The notes: generated from the sequence alone by a model not told the origin. A DNA stretch of 64,000 bases from Sphingobacterium bovistauri (GCF_020295405.1 NZ_JADEYP010000024.1:1-64000), one strand, 5' to 3'. Shown: positions 34,985 through 43,940, counted from the first letter of the stretch. A program made the numbers and translations.

Positions 34985-35632
34985 CTATTTTTTATATGGT
35001 CTGTGTGAGATAAAATGAGATTTCAATTTATCTAAACCAATATCCTCTTCTGGTTTATCAATTTCGTACAACCAAGCTTTATCATTCAACATTTCTACGC
35101 GTTCTTTTGAAATAATTAAATCCAAAGGTTTCACACGAAACTCTTTGCTAATAGGTTGAGTCTGTGTCTGAATTAATCGACTATGACGAATAATTTGCAA
35201 CTGAAAAGTAGGCCACTTCCCAACTGTTGAAAAATTAGCCGTATAAAATTGTGCAAAATCATGCTTGGGAACTGAATTCGCGAAAACACCTGTAGTTTTC
35301 GAACCCGAAACTTCAGATACAGATACTAACAATTCAAATGATGTCTCATTGACAATATAAAACTTTGCTAATCCATCCTTTTGTTCGCCTAATACAGCAA
35401 TATAAATTCCTTTATCTACAAATGGTAAATTAGCTTGAACTGGTAAATCGTCTAAATCATCTTCTACAGTGCGCATATTACCATGTACCAAAGTCAATTT
35501 AGAACGTAAAACAGGTATTTCGAATCCCGTCTCATCTGTAACACCTATTATATCATTTGCTTGTATTGATGTGATATGACCCTCTATTGGCTCATCCACA
35601 AAACGTACTAAATCTCCTAGTTTTAGATTCAT
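34985..35632 (-). CDS. DUF2027-like protein without Smr domain
   Basis: 215 residues. The N-terminus (LKLGDLVRFVDEPIEGHITSI, then GVTDETGFEIPV) matches the Bacteroidota DUF2027 family. Family members I know of continue into a C-terminal Smr nuclease-like domain with a VDLH motif; here the protein ends at PYKK and the following bases do not encode an Smr remnant in any frame I checked. Function unknown. Packed directly against the PLP-enzyme gene (1 nt), so co-transcribed with rbfA-aat-PLP enzyme. Confidence 0.6.
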   Translation of the reverse strand: MNLKLGDLVRFVDEPIEGHITSIQANDIIGVTDETGFEIPVLRSKLTLVHGNMRTVEDDLDDLPVQANLPFVDKGIYIAVLGEQKDGLAKFYIVNETSFELLVSVSEVSGSKTTGVFANSVPKHDFAQFYTANFSTVGKWPTFQLQIIRHSRLIQTQTQPISKEFRVKPLDLIISKERVEMLNDKAWLYEIDKPEEDIGLDKLKSHFISHRPYKK

Positions 35633-35633
35633 C

Positions 35634-36716
35634 CTACTTATCTATTTTATCTATTACCTCTATTAATTTATCAACATCTTCATTTGTATTATACATATGC
35701 AACCCAATGCGAATTCCTGAACCTCTAGGAAAACATTTAATACCATTCTCCATTAGAAATTCATAATGTTTTGGTTCTATTTGCAGATTAATCAAGGAAG
35801 ATTTTATTTTACGCTTGCTAATTTCAGGTAAAATTAAGCCTCTTTCGTCTAATTTACTATATGCATAATCATTTAAATCTACAAGATACTTACTAATATT
35901 ATCTAATCCCATTTCTTTCAGAAAACGAATAGATTGTAATAAAGTACCATGGCTCAAAGTATCTTGATGCCCTGGCTCGAAAAAAGTATCTAAGATACTT
36001 TTTGCTGACCACATAGCTTCTCTTGGTCTATCGCCATATTGAGCTTTACTGTATAACATGGATTTGACATATTCAGAAATCATCATATAACCATTCCCAA
36101 AGCCAGCCATCAACCACTTATATCCAGACCCACCCACTATATCAAATCCTGAAGAATAAAAATCAAAAGGTTCGGTGCCTAAATACTGTGTCGCATCTCC
36201 AATAATAATCAAATTTGGATTAGCAGATTTTAATCTCTTAATAAAATCCAAATCAATCTTTATTCCATTAATATATTGAACAATACTCAATAAAACCACA
36301 TCAACTGAATTATCCAAAATAGATTTTTGAATATTTTCTTCCACAAACTCATCAAGTCTAATCTTGACATAATTCAATTGACGACTAATGATTGGGTAAT
36401 TCAAAGAAGGGTAGTCTCCTTCCAGGATAGCATATTTTAAATTCTGAGGAAGACCATTCAAAATTGTATGTAGACCGAAAGAAAAATTCGGTAATGCAAA
36501 TAAATTCTCCTGTTGACAACCAAAGATAGAAGCAAATTCTTCTTTTATAGATGAAATAAAAGCACCCTGTTGATCACGTAAATGACCATTTACATCAAAG
36601 AATTTCTTATCGCGATCTTGCCTCCATTGGTAATGAGTTCTTGGCATCAAACCATTTCCAGGTGTGTTTAAATACGTAATATCTTTAGGGATATCGAAAT
36701 AGTTTTTGAAGTCCAT
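35634..36716 (-). CDS. class V aminotransferase-fold PLP enzyme
   Basis: 360 residues. Class V (NifS/kynureninase-like) features: N-terminal YLNTPGNGLMPR, IIGDATQYLGTEPFDF with the PLP-binding Asp, and the Schiff-base Lys in GSGYKWLMAGFGNG. The residues around the Lys differ from cysteine desulfurases (no SxHK), and there is no active-site Cys loop, so a desulfurase role is unlikely. Substrate unknown. Its start overlaps the aat gene by 32 nt. Confidence 0.75.
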   Translation of the reverse strand: MDFKNYFDIPKDITYLNTPGNGLMPRTHYQWRQDRDKKFFDVNGHLRDQQGAFISSIKEEFASIFGCQQENLFALPNFSFGLHTILNGLPQNLKYAILEGDYPSLNYPIISRQLNYVKIRLDEFVEENIQKSILDNSVDVVLLSIVQYINGIKIDLDFIKRLKSANPNLIIIGDATQYLGTEPFDFYSSGFDIVGGSGYKWLMAGFGNGYMMISEYVKSMLYSKAQYGDRPREAMWSAKSILDTFFEPGHQDTLSHGTLLQSIRFLKEMGLDNISKYLVDLNDYAYSKLDERGLILPEISKRKIKSSLINLQIEPKHYEFLMENGIKCFPRGSGIRIGLHMYNTNEDVDKLIEVIDKIDK

Positions 36717-37368
36717 TTACGGTATATTTTTGATTACTTAGCAAAGTATAAAATAATTCTGAATCAACTCCCCTTGCACCCATTGATTCTAAATGTTCAG
36801 AATGAATTTGACAATCTACTAATTCCAAATCAAAGTTTTGAATCAGGTAGATAAGCGCAGCTTTTGAAGCATTAGAAACTATTGAAAACATACTCTCGCC
36901 ACAAAAAACTTTACCCACCAGGATACCATACAATCCCCCAACTAACCTTTCGTTCTGCCAGACCTCTACACTATGTGCAAATCCTTGCTGATGTAAAGAA
37001 TTATACGCATTCTGCATATCATCCACGATCCAAGTTCCATCTTGATCTGCACGATCTACATTCGCACAATTAGAAATTACATTTTTGAATGATCTATTAA
37101 AAGTAATGTTAAAAGCGTTACTTTTCATCACTTTCGCCATCGATTTACTTATCTTTATTTCTGTAGGAAAAAGCACAAAACGTTCCTTTGGAGCATACCA
37201 AAGTATGGGAGTATCTTCAGAGTACCATGGAAAAATCCCTTGAAAATAAGCCTGTAGAAGACGCTCACTACGCAAATCACCTCCTACAGCTAATAAACCA
37301 TCATCATCCGCTAATCGTGGATCGGGAAATAAAATTGAATTATCTTCTAAACGAAATATCATAATCAA
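36685..37368 (-). CDS. aat: leucyl/phenylalanyl-tRNA-protein transferase
   Basis: 227 residues. Aat motifs: FPDPRLADDDGLLAVGGDL near the start, YFQGIFPWYSEDTPILWYAP, and the C-terminal region around LIYLIQNFDLELVDCQIHSEHLESMGA with the conserved QxxxxHLxSxGA pattern. It adds Leu/Phe to N-terminal Arg/Lys, generating N-degrons for the ClpS pathway. Between rbfA and the PLP-enzyme gene on the minus strand. Confidence 0.93.
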   Translation of the reverse strand: MIMIFRLEDNSILFPDPRLADDDGLLAVGGDLRSERLLQAYFQGIFPWYSEDTPILWYAPKERFVLFPTEIKISKSMAKVMKSNAFNITFNRSFKNVISNCANVDRADQDGTWIVDDMQNAYNSLHQQGFAHSVEVWQNERLVGGLYGILVGKVFCGESMFSIVSNASKAALIYLIQNFDLELVDCQIHSEHLESMGARGVDSELFYTLLSNQKYTVNGLQKLFRYP

Positions 37369-37382
37369 AAAAGCCAGATTAA

Positions 37383-37754
37383 TTAATCTGGCTGTCTAGT
37401 TTCTTTACTGATTTCTTCGAAAATTTTATCCATATGCTCGACATATTCATTGGTATCATCTAAGAAAAACTCTAACTGCGGTACTATTCTTGCTTGATCC
37501 TTAATACGAGCGCCCAATTTATATCGAATTTCATTTGTTTTCGTCTTTATAGACTTAATATCATCTTTTGCTGTATTGGTATTTAAAAAGCTTAAAAATA
37601 CACGCGCAATAGCCAAATCTGGTGTAACACGTACTTTTGTAACTGTAATAAAAGCTCCTGGAGCCCATGCTCCCCCCTCTCGTTGAAATAGCTCCGCTAA
37701 ATCTTGTTGTATTACCCCTGCAAATCTTTGTTGTCTCTTACTTTCCGTACCCAT
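37383..37754 (-). CDS. rbfA: ribosome-binding factor A
   Basis: 123 residues. KH-fold RbfA pattern: N-terminal KRQQRFAGVIQQDLAELFQRE, VTKVRVTPDLAIARVFLSF and the C-terminal RIVPQLEFFLDDTNEYVEHMDKI. It assists 16S 5'-end maturation and cold adaptation. Heads the rbfA-aat-PLP-DUF2027 series; a strong hairpin terminator lies 90 nt upstream, so it either has its own promoter or is controlled by read-through. Confidence 0.95.
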   Translation of the reverse strand: MGTESKRQQRFAGVIQQDLAELFQREGGAWAPGAFITVTKVRVTPDLAIARVFLSFLNTNTAKDDIKSIKTKTNEIRYKLGARIKDQARIVPQLEFFLDDTNEYVEHMDKIFEEISKETRQPD

Positions 37755-37841
37755 ATGTATTTCTTCCTAATGGTTTTTAATCTGTAGACATTGTCTGTAC
37801 AAATATACGTATTTGGACCTGTTATTTATATATAAAAGAAA

Positions 37842-38012
37842 GACTTGTCGAAGGTTCGTCGACAAGTCCATAATTAGTCTAAAATAGTTTTATAATTGGA
37901 TAGAAAATATCTTGTGAAGTTTTAAGACATTTCGGTCTATCAATAATCTTGTTTTTTGGTTACCAACTTGTAAGTAAATACTCACAAAGTTTCATTCTTT
38001 CATCTCCCTTAG
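37842..38012 (-). ncRNA. candidate small RNA / leader RNA
   Basis: A transcription unit of about 170 nt between a good promoter (38018-38048, minus strand) and a perfect 10-bp terminator hairpin (GACTTGTCGA / TCGACAAGTC, followed by TTTCTTTT). It has no ORF beyond an 11-codon one. Internal complementarity is visible (CTTTGTGAG near the 5' side with CTTCACAAG near the 3' side; AGAC / GTCT hairpin), giving an irregular rod. It could be a stand-alone sRNA, a 6S-type RNA, or an attenuating leader of rbfA. No family match can be asserted. Confidence 0.35.
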
Positions 38013-38017
38013 TCTTA

Positions 38018-38048
38018 CAAACATAATGAGTTCAAATGGATTACGAAA
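38018..38048 (-). promoter_or_regulatory. candidate promoter of the small RNA unit
   Basis: On the minus strand TTTC, 19 nt spacer, then TATGTTTG (perfect TAnnTTTG). The same TTTC-N19 geometry is found before the kinase operon at 6361-6391. Confidence 0.5.
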
Positions 38049-38090
38049 GAAAAAATAAAAAAAAAGTAAGTGGTCACTTTTTAAGTTTGT

Positions 38091-39131
38091 TTAATCCAAA
38101 TCAAGGGCATTTCCCTTGCCATATTCATTCGAATAGACTTTTACCAATACGCCTACAGATGATAAAATCAATGGTCCAAAAATTAATCCCAACATTCCAA
38201 ACATTTTTAATCCCAATAAAACCCCAAAAACAGTAATTAAAGGCGGAACATTACCCAATGTTTTCAGAATCGTAAATCTCAAGATATTATCAATACCACC
38301 TACCAACAAAAAGCAATACAGTGTCAAGCCAATACCATTGCCCATCTCTCCAGAGGCAAACACAGTAATACATAAAGGAATATAAATTGTCATCGTCCCT
38401 AACACCGGTACAATAGAAGATGCACCAGTCAATATGCCCAAAAGAATGTAATTCTCTACACCAAAGATCCAATATCCAAACATAGCTACCAACCCTTGAC
38501 AGACTCCCAGAATAGGAATCCCTATTGCATTTGAACGCACCATTAAATCAACTTCAGCCCAAATTTCATTCTTACTCGTTTCTGAAAAAGGTAGTGCTCT
38601 ACGTATGTAATCTTCCATTTTACGTCCATGGACTAACATAAAATACAGGACAAAAAGGGCTACTAAAATATTGACCCCAACCTCCATCACCGAATTCAGA
38701 ATGCTAGGTATATACTTCGTTAATCGTTGTAATAAATTTAGTAAAGCCTCATCTGACATATCTATTTCTCGTAATAGAGGTTTATCAGACATAAATACTT
38801 TTACTTGATTAAACTGAGTCACGATTTGATCAGTATTATTTAAAAAGCTACTAATTTGTGGAATAAGATAGTCAACAATCGCCCATATGGGTAATACTAT
38901 AAACACAATCGATATCAAAATATATAAAACACTTGCTAATGCCCTATTCCATCTTCTGTCTTCTGTCAATTTAAAATACGAACTACGATATAGGATATAT
39001 AAAGTCACTGCACCTAAAAAGCCAGGTAAATAATACAATAGATTGTTAAAAATCAACACACATATCAGTAGAATAATCAAAATCAACATGATTTGATTAA
39101 TTGGCGTATTATTTATCTGTTTATACCTCAT
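38091..39131 (-). CDS. AI-2E family transporter (PerM/YdiK type)
   Basis: 346 residues with about eight TM helices in the AI-2E exporter layout: an N-terminal TM pair, a soluble loop (about residues 95-140), then a TM bundle with NAIGIPILGVCQGLVAMFGYWIFGV and GPLILSSVGVLVKVY near the end. The family name is historical; most members export unknown metabolites or ions. It starts 1-3 nt from the stop of the following small membrane-protein gene, so the two form an operon. Confidence 0.85.
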   Translation of the reverse strand: MRYKQINNTPINQIMLILIILLICVLIFNNLLYYLPGFLGAVTLYILYRSSYFKLTEDRRWNRALASVLYILISIVFIVLPIWAIVDYLIPQISSFLNNTDQIVTQFNQVKVFMSDKPLLREIDMSDEALLNLLQRLTKYIPSILNSVMEVGVNILVALFVLYFMLVHGRKMEDYIRRALPFSETSKNEIWAEVDLMVRSNAIGIPILGVCQGLVAMFGYWIFGVENYILLGILTGASSIVPVLGTMTIYIPLCITVFASGEMGNGIGLTLYCFLLVGGIDNILRFTILKTLGNVPPLITVFGVLLGLKMFGMLGLIFGPLILSSVGVLVKVYSNEYGKGNALDLD

Positions 39132-39132
39132 C

Positions 39133-39552
39133 CTACTTAATCTCTTTTACTTTTTTAACACTAAGAACCATAATTAAGGCAGATAAAATTAACACAACCC
39201 AGCCCCATTTGATATGTAAAGTTTTTGCTAATAAACCATCAACCAGCTTCATTCCAAAATAGTTATTAATCTTGAAATAAACAGCTATCACTCCCAAAAT
39301 AGTCCAGAAAAAATACCCTATTGATACAAAGCGGAATAAAGATATTTTTCGCATCACAAAAAATAAAACAGCTAAGCCGAGAAAACCTAATGTAATCAAA
39401 AACAAACTTGTGTCCGTGTCATAAAGATTCCAATTACCTTTAATCGGAACTTTCAAAAATGGACAAAAAACAGTTGATACTGCACTCAGTACAATACCAA
39501 ATAAGGCTATTGGTTTTCTTAGTATATACATAAATGTAAAGGTAAATTTCAA
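39133..39552 (-). CDS. small four-helix membrane protein of unknown function
   Basis: 139 residues, four hydrophobic helices (about residues 11-30, 48-66, 73-92 and 113-132) with basic connecting loops. No motif recognised. It is translated just before the AI-2E family permease and is probably co-transcribed. The start may be the Met at residue 8. Confidence 0.6.
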   Translation of the reverse strand: MKFTFTFMYILRKPIALFGIVLSAVSTVFCPFLKVPIKGNWNLYDTDTSLFLITLGFLGLAVLFFVMRKISLFRFVSIGYFFWTILGVIAVYFKINNYFGMKLVDGLLAKTLHIKWGWVVLILSALIMVLSVKKVKEIK

Positions 39553-39847
39553 AATTAATAAGCCAAAATAATTTAAAAGCTATATTTGAATATTATCACA
39601 CAGCCAAAAATAACACACTTCTATTACCCCAAATTATGATTGTAATTACAAAATAGATTTTATTTATGTGACATAGATCATAAAAAGAATATTTTAAATT
39701 TACAACAATCTAATTATCAGTAATTTAAATATTTAAAAACTACTATTTAGAGTCTTTCTAAATTAATTGGTTTGACAGATTTTTGACATTAGAACAAAGG
39801 TTTTAGGTTACATTTGCAACAGTTATTTGAGCTAGAAAGTTAAAGAG
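39553..39847 (+). promoter_or_regulatory. hemA upstream region with -7 box
   Basis: 295-bp divergent intergenic region without ORFs or RNA genes. TACATTTG at 39809-39816 matches TAnnTTTG; a TTTTGACA sits 23 nt upstream of it. The predicted 5'-UTR to the hemA start is about 25-30 nt. No riboswitch-like fold is evident. Confidence 0.45.
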
Positions 39848-41089
39848 TTGAAGAATTTAAAAGTTATAGCATTCACCCACAAACATGTTGACCTAAAAGA
39901 TTTGGGTAATTTAGTTATCTGCAACGAAGAGTTAGATGCTAGATTAATCAATCTTAAAAACACGTTAGATATACCTGAAGTTTTTTATATAGCTACATGT
40001 AATCGTGTGGAGTTTGTTTTCTATGGCGCACATGATTTGACAGATGATTTCATAGCTGACTTTATGCAACGCATGAATTTCTGCGTACCAGCAGAAAGAT
40101 TGCAATGTTATTTGGGGCAAGTAACACGCTACACTGGACTTGAAGCTCTGAACCACCTATTCCGCATGTCTTGCTCTCTAGAGAGTCTAGTTGTTGGTGA
40201 AAAAGAAATCTTAGCACAAGTTCGCCGTGCATATGAAAAATGTCGTGAAGCTGGCTTTACAGGAGACTTCCTTCGTCTAATGATGGATAGATTGGTAAAA
40301 ACAGCTAAAGAAGTGTATACTTACACAAACATTTCTCGCAATCCTATATCGGTTGTTTCTTTGGCTTACAGAAAGCTTAAAGAAATCAAGTTAGCCGAAA
40401 ACCCAAGAATACTTGTTATTGGTTCTGGTGAAACAAATCAAAATTTTGCTAAATACCTAAAAAAACATAGACATTCTAATTTCGTCATTTTCAATCGTAC
40501 ATTAGAGAATGCTAAAAAATTGGCAACTGAGCTTAATTGTGAAGCTTATCCTCTGTCCGAATTAGCAAATTACAAACAAGGATTTGATGTAATTATCACA
40601 TGTACAGGAGCTGCTGGCTCTATCATTGACAATAATCTATATCAAACTCTTTTAAACGGTGAAGCAGACAAAAAAGTTGTTGTTGACTTAGCAATCCCTA
40701 ATGATATAGACGCTGAAGTCTTGACAAACAATTCGATTCACTATATCGAAGTAAGTGGTTTGCAAGCTATTGCTGAGAAAAATATCCAAGAAAGATACAA
40801 CGAATTAGAAAGTGCTGAAACGATAATCGAAGCTAATATCAAAGAATTTCTTCCAATCATCAAACAACGTCGTGTAGAAGTAGCTATGCGTCAAGTACCT
40901 GATAAGATAAAAGAAATTCGTGCTATGGCGATGAATGAAGTTTTTGCACAAGACCTAAGCAATCTTGACCCGCAAGCTCGTGAGGTTTTGGAAAAGGTTA
41001 TCAATTATATGGAGAAAAAATACATCAAAGTTCCTATGGTGATGGCTAAAGAAATTCTTGTAAAAAATACCGAATTCGAGAAAAACTAA
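39848..41089 (+). CDS. hemA: glutamyl-tRNA reductase
   Basis: 413 residues with a TTG start at 39848 (no ATG fits upstream of the catalytic region). The catalytic Cys is in FYIATCNRVEFVFYG near residue 50; LFRMSCSLESLVVGEKEILAQVRRAYE is the GluTR signature; the NADPH domain has ILVIGSGETNQNFAKYL; a C-terminal dimerisation helix follows. It reduces Glu-tRNA to glutamate-1-semialdehyde, the committed C5 step. First gene of the plus-strand hem cluster. Confidence 0.95.
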   Translation: MKNLKVIAFTHKHVDLKDLGNLVICNEELDARLINLKNTLDIPEVFYIATCNRVEFVFYGAHDLTDDFIADFMQRMNFCVPAERLQCYLGQVTRYTGLEALNHLFRMSCSLESLVVGEKEILAQVRRAYEKCREAGFTGDFLRLMMDRLVKTAKEVYTYTNISRNPISVVSLAYRKLKEIKLAENPRILVIGSGETNQNFAKYLKKHRHSNFVIFNRTLENAKKLATELNCEAYPLSELANYKQGFDVIITCTGAAGSIIDNNLYQTLLNGEADKKVVVDLAIPNDIDAEVLTNNSIHYIEVSGLQAIAEKNIQERYNELESAETIIEANIKEFLPIIKQRRVEVAMRQVPDKIKEIRAMAMNEVFAQDLSNLDPQAREVLEKVINYMEKKYIKVPMVMAKEILVKNTEFEKN

Positions 41090-41162
41090 TTCACTTTATT
41101 CTTTCCGAGCAAAAGATACTTTATTCTGACACTAAAAGAGGCAGAATTTGGTTCTATTTGGC

Positions 41163-41170
41163 TAAATTTG
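41163..41170 (+). promoter_or_regulatory. -7 box of hemCD
   Basis: TAAATTTG (perfect TAnnTTTG) 31 nt before the GTG start of hemCD, in the 112-nt gap after hemA. Suggests hemCD has its own promoter. Confidence 0.4.
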
Positions 41171-41201
41171 CACCGTTAATACATAACGTAAATCAGTCTC
41201 A

Positions 41202-42791
41202 GTGAACAGAAAATTAATTATCGGAACTAGAGGTAGCCAACTTGCACTTTGGCAAGCCAACTTCGTAAAAGATACATTAGCAGAAATCGGCGTAGAAGCT
41301 GAATTAAAAATTATTAAAACTCAAGGCGATATTATCCAACACTTACGTCTGGATAAATTAGAAGGCAAGGGATTTTTCACCAAAGAATTAGAAGAAGAAT
41401 TGCTTTCTGCTCAGATTGATCTTGCTGTTCACTCTCACAAAGATTTACCTACTGTAAACCCTCCTGGTCTTATTATAGCCGCTGTTTCGGAACGTGAAGA
41501 TCCTTCAGAAGTTATAATTATTCACAAAGACTGTGTAGATGTGACTAAGCGCCTTTCCTTGAAACACAATGCAAGTGTAGGAACTTCATCAAACAGACGT
41601 AAAGCACAATTATTATCGGTTCGTCCAGACTTAGAATTTTCGGATTTACGTGGAAATTTACAGACGCGTATTCAAAAATTACGTGATGAGCAATACGACG
41701 CTATTGTACTAGCCAAAGCTGGGGTTACTCGTATCGAAATGGATTTATCTGATTTTCATATTGAAGAAGTTTCTCCTGTTGAAATCATCCCTGCTCCTGC
41801 ACAAGGTGTATTAGCGATTCAGATTCGTGAAACAGACCAAGATTTATTCAATTTATTACAAAAAATAAACTGCGAAGGGGTTGCCAAAACTATAGCTGTA
41901 GAGCGCAAAGTATTGAACATGTTTGACGCGGGCTGTCATGCACCCCTTGGCTCCTATTGCCGAGAGCGTAATGGCAAATTCGAGTCATGGACTTCTATCG
42001 CCGAAGACAACGAAGATTTCCCCAATAGATTGTACTTGGAGTCGAATACGACCGAGGGTATGGCCCAAAGAATTTTTGATAAATTCAAGAAAGACCGCAA
42101 AATGCCTTCTTCCGTTTTTATTTCAAGAGATTTGGATGAAAACTCTTATTTAGGTAAATGGTTAGCCAAACATAATATTACTGTTGATGCGCGATCATTA
42201 ATTAAAATATTCCCAACGACTAACACATTAGATTCTTTTATCCTAAAAAGAGCAGATTGGATATTCTTCAATAGCAAAAATGCAATTGAACACTTCTTCA
42301 AACTTGAACCATTGATTTTGAAAAAGACTAAAATTGCAGTTTTAGGTAGAGGCTCAGAGTCGACTTTACGTAAATTTGGTCGTGTAGCAGACTTCTCAGG
42401 AGATGATTTAGGTATCAGCACCGAAGAAATTGCGAATGAGTTTGCGAAAATTGCGGATGGACAAACAGTCTTTATTCCACGTGCTAAAGATTCGTTGATG
42501 AGTATACAAAAAGCATTGACAGAGAATACGACTGTTATTGATATGCCAATCTACGAAACGGTGCTAGAAGAAAATGTAGACAAAACAAATGCAGAAGTAT
42601 TAATATTCACTAGCCCAAGCAACGTACAAGCCTACTTTGCAGAGAACTTAGCAGAACCAGACCAACAAATCATTTGTATTGGCTACTCAACAGCTAAAGC
42701 TATCGAAGAAATGGAGTTAAAATATACACTTCCATTTTCTCCAGATGAAATGGGGCTGTCAGAAGCAATTTTTGGATTAGAATATAAATAA
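41202..42791 (+). CDS. hemCD: fused hydroxymethylbilane synthase / uroporphyrinogen-III synthase
   Basis: 529 residues, GTG start. Residues 1-~305 are HMBS: IGTRGSQLALWQA, HSHKDLPT with catalytic Asp, and DAGCHAPLG with the Cys that carries the dipyrromethane cofactor. Residues ~306-529 have the uroporphyrinogen-III synthase shape: SSVFISRDL at the start, ADWIFFNSKNAIEHFF, VFIPRAKDSL and IFTSPSNVQAYF near the end. The two chemical steps, assembly of the tetrapyrrole chain and its closure to uro'gen III, are thus on one polypeptide. A separate hemD is absent from the cluster. Terminator follows. Confidence 0.9.
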   Translation: MNRKLIIGTRGSQLALWQANFVKDTLAEIGVEAELKIIKTQGDIIQHLRLDKLEGKGFFTKELEEELLSAQIDLAVHSHKDLPTVNPPGLIIAAVSEREDPSEVIIIHKDCVDVTKRLSLKHNASVGTSSNRRKAQLLSVRPDLEFSDLRGNLQTRIQKLRDEQYDAIVLAKAGVTRIEMDLSDFHIEEVSPVEIIPAPAQGVLAIQIRETDQDLFNLLQKINCEGVAKTIAVERKVLNMFDAGCHAPLGSYCRERNGKFESWTSIAEDNEDFPNRLYLESNTTEGMAQRIFDKFKKDRKMPSSVFISRDLDENSYLGKWLAKHNITVDARSLIKIFPTTNTLDSFILKRADWIFFNSKNAIEHFFKLEPLILKKTKIAVLGRGSESTLRKFGRVADFSGDDLGISTEEIANEFAKIADGQTVFIPRAKDSLMSIQKALTENTTVIDMPIYETVLEENVDKTNAEVLIFTSPSNVQAYFAENLAEPDQQIICIGYSTAKAIEEMELKYTLPFSPDEMGLSEAIFGLEYK

Positions 42792-42798
42792 AAAACAC

Positions 42799-42826
42799 AA
42801 AGCCATTTCGTCTGAAATGGCTTTTA
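42799..42826 (+). terminator. terminator between hemCD and hemB
   Basis: A perfect 10-bp stem (AAGCCATTTC / GAAATGGCTT) with a 4-nt loop and TTT tail, leaving only 17 nt before hemB; partial read-through is likely. Confidence 0.75.
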
Positions 42827-42842
42827 TACAAACACATATACC

Positions 42843-43814
42843 ATGTTACAACGTCCTAGAAGAAACAGAAAATCAGCAGTCATTCGTGACATGATTCAAG
42901 AGACACATTTGTCGTCTTCTAACTTAATATTTCCTTTATTTATTGTGGACGGCGAAAACCAAAAGGTGGAAGTAAAATCCATGCCAGGTATTTTTCGCTA
43001 CTCCATTGACAATTTACTACATGAAGTAGAGAGTTGTATGAATTTGGGATTAAAAGCTTTTGACTTGTTTCCTGCTGTGGAAGAATCGTTGAAAGATAAA
43101 TATGCTACAGAAAGCTACCGCGAAGGAACTCTGTACTTACGTGCTATCGAAGCTGTGAAAAAGAATTTTCCTGAAGCCTGTGTAATCACTGACGTAGCAA
43201 TGGATCCGTACAGCTCCGATGGACATGATGGAATCGTGGAGAATGATGAAATCTTGAACGATGAAACTTTGGAAGTTTTAGGCAAAATGGCTTTAGCTCA
43301 TGCGAGGTCTGGTGCAGATATTATCGCTCCATCAGATATGATGGATGGACGTATTGGCTATTTACGTGAGGTACTAGACCAAAATGGTTTTACAAATGTG
43401 TCCTTGATGTCGTATACAGCAAAATATGCTTCTGCATATTACGGTCCTTTCCGTGACGCTTTAGGTTCTGCGCCGAAGAAAGGTGATAAAAAAACATATC
43501 AAATGAATCCTGCAAACAGTAGAGAGGCATTAATCGAAGCACAATTAGATATGGAAGAGGGGGCTGATTTCTTAATGGTAAAACCAGGTCTTCCTTATTT
43601 AGATATTATCAAATTATTGCACGATAATTTTGATTTACCAATCGCAGCGTATAATGTTTCTGGTGAATATGCGATGTTGAAAGCAGCTATTGCAAATGGT
43701 TGGTTGTCTGAAGCAGCTATTATGGAAACTTTATTAAGTTTCAAACGTGCTGGCGCAACTTCTATCCTAACCTACCACGCGAAAGAAGTCCTGGAAAAAG
43801 GTTGGTTGAAATAA
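42843..43814 (+). CDS. hemB: delta-aminolevulinic acid dehydratase (porphobilinogen synthase)
   Basis: 323 residues. Condenses two ALA into porphobilinogen. Motifs: VITDVAMDPYSSDGHDGIV (metal-site region; the Cys-rich zinc triad of animal enzymes is absent, suggesting the Mg-type enzyme), SYTAKYASAYYGPFRDA with a Schiff-base Lys, and MVKPGLPYLDII with the second Lys. In the hemA-hemCD-hemB-hemL cluster. Confidence 0.96.
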   Translation: MLQRPRRNRKSAVIRDMIQETHLSSSNLIFPLFIVDGENQKVEVKSMPGIFRYSIDNLLHEVESCMNLGLKAFDLFPAVEESLKDKYATESYREGTLYLRAIEAVKKNFPEACVITDVAMDPYSSDGHDGIVENDEILNDETLEVLGKMALAHARSGADIIAPSDMMDGRIGYLREVLDQNGFTNVSLMSYTAKYASAYYGPFRDALGSAPKKGDKKTYQMNPANSREALIEAQLDMEEGADFLMVKPGLPYLDIIKLLHDNFDLPIAAYNVSGEYAMLKAAIANGWLSEAAIMETLLSFKRAGATSILTYHAKEVLEKGWLK

Positions 43815-43827
43815 GGTAAACAATATT

Positions 43828-43897
43828 TGTCATTTCGACCAAAGGAGAAATCTGTTTTAGATTCCTTAACTTCATTACATTTCGTTCGGAATGACAA
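43828..43897. repeat. REP/MITE-like intergenic palindromic repeat
   Basis: About 70 bp with terminal inverted repeats TTGTCATT / AATGACAA, extended after one mismatch by CGA / TCG. Motifs such as TTGTCATTTCGACC and TTCGTTCGGAATGACAA are, from memory, of a type that recurs in intergenic regions of many Bacteroidota genomes. Only one copy is visible in this window, so repetitiveness cannot be shown here. Confidence 0.55.
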
Positions 43898-43940
43898 TAT
43901 AATAATATAGATAACTTCGCAACAATATTGATTTTAACAC

